Source of the DNA: Tannerellaceae bacterium
GTDB taxonomy: Bacteria; Bacteroidota; Bacteroidia; Bacteroidales; Tannerellaceae
Assembly (NCBI GenBank): GCA_031266215.1
Contig: JAISBL010000028.1
Span: forward strand, 1 to 58,999
Direction of reading: 5' to 3'
DNA: 58,999 bases
Part shown: piece after piece, positions 54,081-58,999 of the stretch
Layout of the letters: the number at the start of each line of letters is the position of its first letter
How positions within the stretch are numbered: the first letter of the stretch is position 1
Program-made: the position numbers and the translations under genes
Notes under the pieces: generated by a model
The model's database searches: none
Seen by the model: the letters and a program-made list of their open reading frames with translations, nothing else
Told to the model about the DNA's origin: nothing

Positions 54081-54830
54081 TTATTCGCTACGTTTAGCCC
54101 TGCGGGCCAGCGAGCGGAAGACCTCGTCCATAGTGCCGACCCCGCAGGCATCCCTGAGAACAGAAGGTTTGTCGAGGGCCTCTATCCTTCCGTCTACCAT
54201 TATGGATACACGGTCGCAGTACTCGGCCTCGTCCATGTAATGAGTGGTGACGAAGACCGTTATACCGCGGGCCGAAGCGTCCATGATCAACTCCCAGAAG
54301 CGGCGGCGGGCAACGGGATCTACCCCGCCCGTAGGCTCGTCGAGGAAGACTATTTCAGGCTCGTGGATGATGGCGACGGAGAAGGCCAGCTTCTGCTTCC
54401 ATCCAAGCGGCAGTGAGCTGACCAGCGTGTTTCGCTCGCCCTCGAGGCCAAGAACGTCAAGAAGCTCTTCGGTCTTGCCGGACAGGCGTTTCCCGGACAG
54501 TCCGTATATGCCGCCGAAGAGGCGGATGTTTTCCCACACCCTGAGGTCGGCGTAGAGGGAGAACTTCTGGCTCATGTATCCGATATGCTTCTTTATCTCT
54601 TCCTGCTCCCTGTATACGTCGCAGCCGGCTACTGTGGCCCTGCCGGATGTAGGTTGCGACAATCCGCACAGCATGCGCATAGCCGTGGTCTTGCCCGCCC
54701 CGTTGGCTCCGAGGAAGCCGAATATCTCCCCCGCTCCGACGCAGAAGCTGATGCCGTCCACCGCTGTGAAGGAGTCGAAGCGTTTGGTCAGCCTGTCGGC
54801 TTCTATTACGGGGCTGTCATTCCTGTTCAT
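54081..54830 (-). CDS. ABC transporter ATP-binding protein
   Basis: 249 aa. Walker A GANGAGKTT near residue 40, Q-loop YMSQKFSLYADL, signature replaced by LPLGWKQ, Walker B EIVFLDEPTGGVDP and H-loop VTTHYMDEAEY. The LPLGWKQ form is common in the second half of YbhF-like double ATPases, so it is not a defect. It overlaps the upstream ATPase gene by 14 bp and is 19 bp from the permease. Together the two ATPases correspond to the two halves of YbhF. Confidence 0.93.
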   Translation of the reverse strand: MNRNDSPVIEADRLTKRFDSFTAVDGISFCVGAGEIFGFLGANGAGKTTAMRMLCGLSQPTSGRATVAGCDVYREQEEIKKHIGYMSQKFSLYADLRVWENIRLFGGIYGLSGKRLSGKTEELLDVLGLEGERNTLVSSLPLGWKQKLAFSVAIIHEPEIVFLDEPTGGVDPVARRRFWELIMDASARGITVFVTTHYMDEAEYCDRVSIMVDGRIEALDKPSVLRDACGVGTMDEVFRSLARRAKRSE

Positions 54831-55749
54831 TGTGTTGTACTATCTTATCCATAAACCAGTCTTCTATCGTGACGGATATTGGTTCTACGGTTATGCCGGA
54901 ATGGCCTTTGTCACACAGCCATCCGGTAAGAAGCGACGCGTCGCTCTCGCCGGGCTTCAGCCTCAGATGGTGCTCACGGCCGAAAGCGTAGCATGAGAGA
55001 GCGCCCGGATAGCTTCGCAGATCACTCAGGAGAGCGTACATATTGTCTGAGCAAACGGCGTAAAGCGCTGAAGCGCCGGCCTCACGGCATATCACACCAG
55101 GCTCTCCGGCAGACAGGCATCGGCCTGAATACATCAGCGCTATACGGTCGCAACGCGCCGCCTCGTCCATATACGGGGTAGAAACCAGTATGCCGACGCC
55201 CTGTCGTTTGAGCCGCCCCAGCATGTCCCAAAGCTCCACGCGGGAGACAGGGTCTACGCCCGTCGTCGGCTCGTCGAGAAGCAGCACGTCGGGGCGGTGT
55301 ATCAGAGCGCAGCACAGGGCCAGTTTCTGCTTCATGCCGCCAGACAGGCGTCCCGCCCTCCGGTGACGGAAAGGTGCTATCTGTACGTAAATGTCGCGTA
55401 TAAGATCATAGTTCTTCTCCATCGTAGTGCGGAAGACGGAGGCGAAGAAGCGTATGTTTTCCTCCACCGTAAGGTCCTGGTAGAGCGAGAACCGCCCCGG
55501 CATGTATCCTATCCTGCCGCGGCGGATATCCTTCCAGTCTGTGACGACGTCCAGTCCGCACACTTTGGCCGAACCTGTGTCGGGCAGTAGCAGGGTTGCA
55601 AGTATGCGCATCAGCGTGGTTTTTCCGGCTCCGTCAGGCCCGATCAGTCCGAACAGTTCCCCGCCACCGACGTTCAGGCTGACCGACTCCAGGGCCGTTA
55701 CGCCGCCGTAAGCCTTGCTGATGTTCTGTACGACTACGCTATTCATCAC
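54817..55749 (-). CDS. ABC transporter ATP-binding protein
   Basis: 310 aa. Walker A GPDGAGKTT, canonical signature RLSGGMKQKLAL, Walker B VLLLDEPTTGVDP, H-loop replaced by STPYMDEA (no His where most have TH). A C-terminal extension of about 85 residues (YAVCSDNMYALLSDLRS onwards) looks like the DrrA-type regulatory tail. Pairs with the next ATPase in a heterodimer. Overlaps hlyD by 11 bp and the next ATPase gene by 14 bp, so the genes are translationally coupled. Confidence 0.93.
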   Translation of the reverse strand: MMNSVVVQNISKAYGGVTALESVSLNVGGGELFGLIGPDGAGKTTLMRILATLLLPDTGSAKVCGLDVVTDWKDIRRGRIGYMPGRFSLYQDLTVEENIRFFASVFRTTMEKNYDLIRDIYVQIAPFRHRRAGRLSGGMKQKLALCCALIHRPDVLLLDEPTTGVDPVSRVELWDMLGRLKRQGVGILVSTPYMDEAARCDRIALMYSGRCLSAGEPGVICREAGASALYAVCSDNMYALLSDLRSYPGALSCYAFGREHHLRLKPGESDASLLTGWLCDKGHSGITVEPISVTIEDWFMDKIVQHNEQE

Positions 55750-56671
55750 CCTCGCCGAATATAACCTCGCCGTACTGCCCTATTTTCAGGAAGCCGTCAT
55801 TCTTTACGGCTATTTTCACGGCATAGACCAGGGCTGAGCGCTCATCTCTGGTTTGTATGCCTTTGGGAGTAAACTCAGATTTGTCCGACACCCACGTGAG
55901 GGCGCCGGGGTATTCGTGCCTCTGATCAGGACCGTAATCGGCGTACACTCTGACCTGCTGCCCCTGCTTCAACTGCGAAAGCTGTGCGGCCGTGATGTAG
56001 GCGCGCAGGTAGAGCGTGCTGACGTCGGCTATCTTATACAGAGGTCTGCCGACAGCAGTCACTTCGCCCTGTTCGGCGTATTTGGCAAGGACTACGCCCC
56101 GGACCGGATTGACGATGCGGCTTTTCTGCAACATATCGTCAAGCTGCATTACCTGATATAGGAGACTCTCGGCCTCGGCATCGACGCTTTCGGAGGTCTT
56201 GTCGAGGGATGAGCGCTGAGCGTCAAGCTGCTTTTCGAGCAGTCTGATCATATTCATTACGTCGTCAAGCTGTTTGGTGTTCCCGGCCCCGGCCTGCACC
56301 AGACCCTCCATGCGGCTCCGTTCGATAAGGGCAGCGGATATCTGCTGCTCGGTAGCGGCTATTTGCTTATGCACGTCGGGCTTGCGCACGCCGGCGGCTT
56401 TCAGGGCGGCCGTCAGTTGCATCTTGCGCAGGTATAGCTGAGCAGTATCTACGTACCCGGCGTAGTGTCCGGCTTCAAGTGAGTTTCCCTCTTGGATGGT
56501 AAACTCCATTATCCTGCCGCCTGCTTCGGACGATACTACGACTTCGGTAGCTTCAAAGGCTCCGGTGGCGTCTGAGGCTCCGTCACGTCCTCCCGCGCAT
56601 GAAGTCAGAAAGCAGGCCGCCGGCAGGATCACGAAAGAAAAACAGTTTTTAAACATCATTGTGCTATTCAT
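55739..56671 (-). CDS. HlyD-family periplasmic adaptor, lipoprotein
   Basis: 310 aa, lipobox LTSC with Cys25. Biotinyl-lipoyl half (EVVVSSEAGGRIMEFTIQEGN), a coiled-coil hairpin of about 110 residues, the second lipoyl half (SRIVNPVRGVVLAKYAEQGE) and a beta-barrel (LYLRAYITAAQLSQLKQGQ). Bridges the ABC exporter to the TolC-like channel in the periplasm. The start ATG shares one base with the tolC stop. Confidence 0.92.
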   Translation of the reverse strand: MNSTMMFKNCFSFVILPAACFLTSCAGGRDGASDATGAFEATEVVVSSEAGGRIMEFTIQEGNSLEAGHYAGYVDTAQLYLRKMQLTAALKAAGVRKPDVHKQIAATEQQISAALIERSRMEGLVQAGAGNTKQLDDVMNMIRLLEKQLDAQRSSLDKTSESVDAEAESLLYQVMQLDDMLQKSRIVNPVRGVVLAKYAEQGEVTAVGRPLYKIADVSTLYLRAYITAAQLSQLKQGQQVRVYADYGPDQRHEYPGALTWVSDKSEFTPKGIQTRDERSALVYAVKIAVKNDGFLKIGQYGEVIFGEGDE

Positions 56672-57960
56672 TATTCATTGGTTGTGTATAAAAGGTCGTA
56701 TACGGCGGCCAGCAGTTGGATGCGGTGAGTGGCCAGAGCCTGCCGGGCCATGTCTTCGGCGTTGATCTCGCTGACGAGATCGGAGACCGAGATCACACCA
56801 CCGGCCAGCTTTGCCTCGGCGGCTTTCCTGATACTCTCGCGCAGCCGCACTATCTCGCCGTCGGATAAGAGCAGTTTATGTATCTTGTCTATATCGGCGT
56901 TTTGCCCTATTACCTGGAGTGAAGTGAGGAACAGGAAGGTCTCGCGCTGCACGTCTACCATGTGGCGCGAGGCGTCTATCCTGCGCCTGTCGTTCTTCAG
57001 GGTGTAGAAATTACCCAGGCTCCACGACAGGCGCACACCGGCTACGTAGAACGGCTCAAAGCTATCTTCCAGCATATTCAGCCCCGGACGTCCATATCCA
57101 CCCTGAAGGAAAAGCCCTATGCGCGGCATAACCCCGGCGCCGGTCTGCCGGCGTTGCGTCTCCGCCATATTATCCCTGGCATCAAGCACGGCAAGCTCCG
57201 GGCGGCTGATCTTAGCCGGCGAAGATAGTCCCGGAAGGGCGGGGACAGTCAGCGACAGTTCCTCACCCTCCGGCAGTCCGGTGAGCGCCCGAAGGACAGC
57301 GAGGTAAGCCTGGCGCGCAGCCTCCAGTCCGGTCTCACGCTGGGCTGCGTTCAACAGTTCCACCTCAAGCCTCTCCCTGTCATGGTCGTTGGCCAGTCCG
57401 TTGTTTATCATGGCCTGCACACGCTCGATGTTTAGCCTTAGCTCCTTTTGCAGAAGGGCGTTCTGAAGCAGCAGTTCGTCCTGAAGCAGGCATCCGAAGT
57501 AAACCTGGTTCACCCTTTCGTTAAGCATGTACAGGTCGGCGTCAAGCTGCCTGCGTTCTATTTCGGCCTGAGCGTGAGAAAGGGCCCTGGCCCAACGGAC
57601 GTTTCCCCCGTCCCAGAGCACCTGACTGAGTTCGGCTGTCATCTGATACTGGTCTTTACTCACCGTCGGGATAGAAAACCCCGGTATGATAGCCGACAGC
57701 CTGTCGGCGTCAAGAGGCAGCTTCGTAATATCGCTCTGATACGTAGCTCTTGCGTTGAGAGTAAGCTGAGGCAAAAGACCCTTGCCGGCGTTGGCTACAT
57801 TGTAGCTCTCGGTTTGAGCAATCAGTCCGTAGCGCTTCGTGAGCGGATAATGTTCGCGAGCCTGCTCGTAGCACTGCATGATAGTCAGTCGTCGCGGTGC
57901 GTCCTGTGCAGCGGCGCTTACCGCGAGGAGCGCCAGAGACAGAATAATTATCGGTTTCAT
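56671..57960 (-). CDS. TolC-family outer-membrane efflux protein
   Basis: 429 aa with a signal peptide (ends near SAAAQ). Two repeats of long helical hairpins, as in all TolC/OEP proteins; conserved patterns LTLNARATYQSD, QLSQVLWDGGNVRWARALS and VRLSWSLGNFYTLKNDRRRID. Forms the exit duct of the ABC pump. Overlaps tetR by four bases. Confidence 0.92.
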   Translation of the reverse strand: MKPIIILSLALLAVSAAAQDAPRRLTIMQCYEQAREHYPLTKRYGLIAQTESYNVANAGKGLLPQLTLNARATYQSDITKLPLDADRLSAIIPGFSIPTVSKDQYQMTAELSQVLWDGGNVRWARALSHAQAEIERRQLDADLYMLNERVNQVYFGCLLQDELLLQNALLQKELRLNIERVQAMINNGLANDHDRERLEVELLNAAQRETGLEAARQAYLAVLRALTGLPEGEELSLTVPALPGLSSPAKISRPELAVLDARDNMAETQRRQTGAGVMPRIGLFLQGGYGRPGLNMLEDSFEPFYVAGVRLSWSLGNFYTLKNDRRRIDASRHMVDVQRETFLFLTSLQVIGQNADIDKIHKLLLSDGEIVRLRESIRKAAEAKLAGGVISVSDLVSEINAEDMARQALATHRIQLLAAVYDLLYTTNE

Positions 57961-58595
57961 GCCGTACGGTTATCTCCGGGGTTCAGCAATCGGCGCATAA
58001 CCTCACAGGTAAGTCCACGGCGCCGTTCCAGAAGTTCATCGAAGGCTGCGGAGTCTCCATTCATAAAGACTGCCGTAAGCGTATTGCGCACCAGTATTGG
58101 AAATACGAAAAGGCCGATGAAGGTGGATACCACGTCTGCCAGCGGCATTCTGCGTAGCAGTCCGCTCTCCATCTCATCGAGTATCTGGCGGCGGAGGCGT
58201 ACTAGCGGTTGTATCTGAGCGGGATTCTTTGTGATGGCATGGAACAGATGTTCAGGGTCGCGGTTCATTTCGTTGATCACAAAGAGCGGGAAGAGCAGGT
58301 TATGGCGCAGGGCGTCTACATACTGGTCTACGATCGCAGGCAGCTTCTCCAGTATCGTAGTGTTTTCGTTCATTATCAGATTGATGTTTGGGAGCACCGA
58401 GTTTACCAACTGAGCGAAGATGGCTTCAAACATCATTTCTTTAGTTCTGAAGTAGTAGTGCATAGCAGTACGGCTGATGCCTACTTCAGCGGCGACATCG
58501 CTCATTGTTGTCGCCTCGTATCCTTTGCGTACCAACACCTGCCTGGCCGCTTCAATTATGCGGCCTTCAACGCCGCCGGTCTCATCTGTCTTCAT
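57957..58595 (-). CDS. TetR/AcrR-family transcriptional regulator
   Basis: 212 aa. The N-terminal TetR helix-turn-helix is clear: GYEATTMSDVAAEVGISRTA, then MHYYFRTKEMMFEAIF (about residues 22-57). The C-terminal part is the ligand and dimer domain. First gene of the operon, so it probably represses itself and the pump genes; a 26-bp imperfect palindrome covers the promoter just upstream. Confidence 0.93.
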   Translation of the reverse strand: MKTDETGGVEGRIIEAARQVLVRKGYEATTMSDVAAEVGISRTAMHYYFRTKEMMFEAIFAQLVNSVLPNINLIMNENTTILEKLPAIVDQYVDALRHNLLFPLFVINEMNRDPEHLFHAITKNPAQIQPLVRLRRQILDEMESGLLRRMPLADVVSTFIGLFVFPILVRNTLTAVFMNGDSAAFDELLERRRGLTCEVMRRLLNPGDNRTA

Positions 58596-58631
58596 ATGGT
58601 TGTTCTTTGGTTTTTAACGCGCCTTGTCTGT

Positions 58632-58657
58632 TATGTCTGACAGGGCTGACAAACATA
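58632..58657. promoter_or_regulatory. Candidate TetR operator, 26-bp imperfect palindrome
   Basis: The two 12-bp halves, read on the minus strand as TATGTTTGTCAG and CTGTCAGACATA around a 2-bp centre, match at 10 of 12 positions. It overlaps the -7 element of the tetR promoter. Confidence 0.65.
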
Positions 58658-58679
58658 GATGAAAAAAATGCGACCCAAA
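58650..58679 (-). promoter_or_regulatory. Promoter of the tetR efflux operon
   Basis: On the minus strand: TTTG (58676-58679), 18 bp, TATGTTTG (58650-58657), close to the Bacteroidota -33/-7 consensus and 55 bp before the tetR start codon. Confidence 0.6.
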
Positions 58680-58933
58680 ACTGTACAGCTACCTTTTATT
58701 GATAATTAACAAGAATCACAACGCTTGCCGACTGCAATCCTGAGCAGACACCTGCGCTGCAATTATAGCAGGCATCTGTTCTGCACTATCTCTGTTATCT
58801 GAGCTGATAACCTGACTTATAATGAACTCCGTATCGTCATTAAACCTCAGTAGGGTTTCTGATTGGGACAAGTGTTTACGGGTATTTGCTTTGATTCCCG
58901 GAAAAACGGGTATCTGTTGATAAAAATCTTCAG
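58680..58933. other. Intergenic with small degenerate hairpins, no gene seen
   Basis: Contains CTGC-aatcctga-GCAG, CTGC-AATTATA-GCAG and GTTATC-TGAGCT-GATAAC in a row at 58732-58811, roughly 23-25 bp apart. It could be a decayed relative of the 23-bp arrays. No protein-coding signal. Confidence 0.4.
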
Positions 58934-58999
58934 ATGACCGGCAAATTAGTACCTTCTTTTAGCCGAAAAGTAGGTACGTTTAGTCAATTCGTACCTACT
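58934..58999 (+). CDS. Possible start of a gene cut by the right edge
   Basis: ATG 58934 opens a frame that is still open at the window end: MTGKLVPSFSRKVGTFSQF then VPT. The repeated VP/VGT pattern comes from an inverted repeat in the DNA (AGTACCT at 58949 against AGGTAC at 58972). I do not recognise a family. It may be non-coding. Confidence 0.2.
   Translation, partial: MTGKLVPSFSRKVGTFSQFVPT

Noticed and set aside
54081-54830. Defective ABC signature motif (LPLGWKQ)
   Set aside because: This variant is usual in the corresponding half of YbhF-like exporters.

Overview
The window looks like a chromosomal segment of a Bacteroidota (order Bacteroidales) genome, possibly Tannerellaceae-like; this placement is an inference from gene content. 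The evidence is a SusC/SusD pair, a FimB/Mfa2-like lipoprotein, a T9SS-type C-terminal domain, FISUMP and DUF4831 proteins, a serpin lipoprotein, the thrS-infC-rpmI-rplT block, the sigma-54 regulator/lptE/secG block, and many promoters of the TTTG / TAnnTTTG type. Most genes are intact and unexceptional; the unusual material is in the intergenic DNA.

Layout. 1-300: 3' end of an IS transposase. 0.5-6.5 kb (minus): tamB, lipB, mtgA. 6.7-10.3 kb (minus): a secreted metallophosphoesterase and a serpin, with a 23-bp hairpin array between them. 10.4-12.2 kb: cobT-cobS. 12.3-13.3 kb: a dispersed non-coding element and an 18-unit hairpin array. 13.5-15.1 kb: a fimbrillin-like/SGNH-esterase lipoprotein. 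15.2-18.7 kb (minus): acyltransferase, omega-amidase, AmpG-like MFS, prmA. 18.8-19.0 kb: an IS110 remnant. 19.1-26.4 kb: gyrA, a TPR protein, thrS, infC, rpmI, rplT. 26.5-26.8 kb: a non-coding block with a perfect 31-bp inverted repeat. 26.9-32.5 kb: an RND efflux adaptor and an RND pump fused in frame to its outer-membrane factor. 32.6-33.0 kb: a 21-bp hairpin array. 33.5-37.1 kb: a DJ-1/PfpI protein, a secreted C1q-like protein, and two more copies of the dispersed element joined to a 5'-truncated FISUMP gene. 37.4-44.9 kb: SusC, SusD, DUF4831, POT transporter. 45.2-48.2 kb: a four-gene cluster (cytidylyltransferase, SDR, CDP-alcohol phosphotransferase, acyltransferase) that looks like a polar-lipid pathway. 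48.2-51.0 kb: sigma-54 activator, lptE, conserved protein, secG. 51.0-52.6 kb (minus): cyclophilin and a nucleotidyltransferase. 53.0-58.6 kb (minus): tetR, TolC, HlyD, two ABC ATPases and an ABC-2 permease.

The strongest candidates for something undescribed are: (1) three long and one short intergenic tandem array with 21- or 23-bp units, each unit a small hairpin, unrelated in sequence but alike in design, with compensatory stem changes inside one array; (2) the dispersed hairpin-rich element in three copies; (3) the four-gene lipid cassette; (4) the RND-outer-membrane-factor fusion with a preserved internal lipobox.

Cell biology of the window is dominated by the envelope: LPS and outer-membrane assembly (tamB, lptE), peptidoglycan (mtgA, AmpG-like), two tripartite efflux systems, lipid metabolism and surface nutrient uptake.
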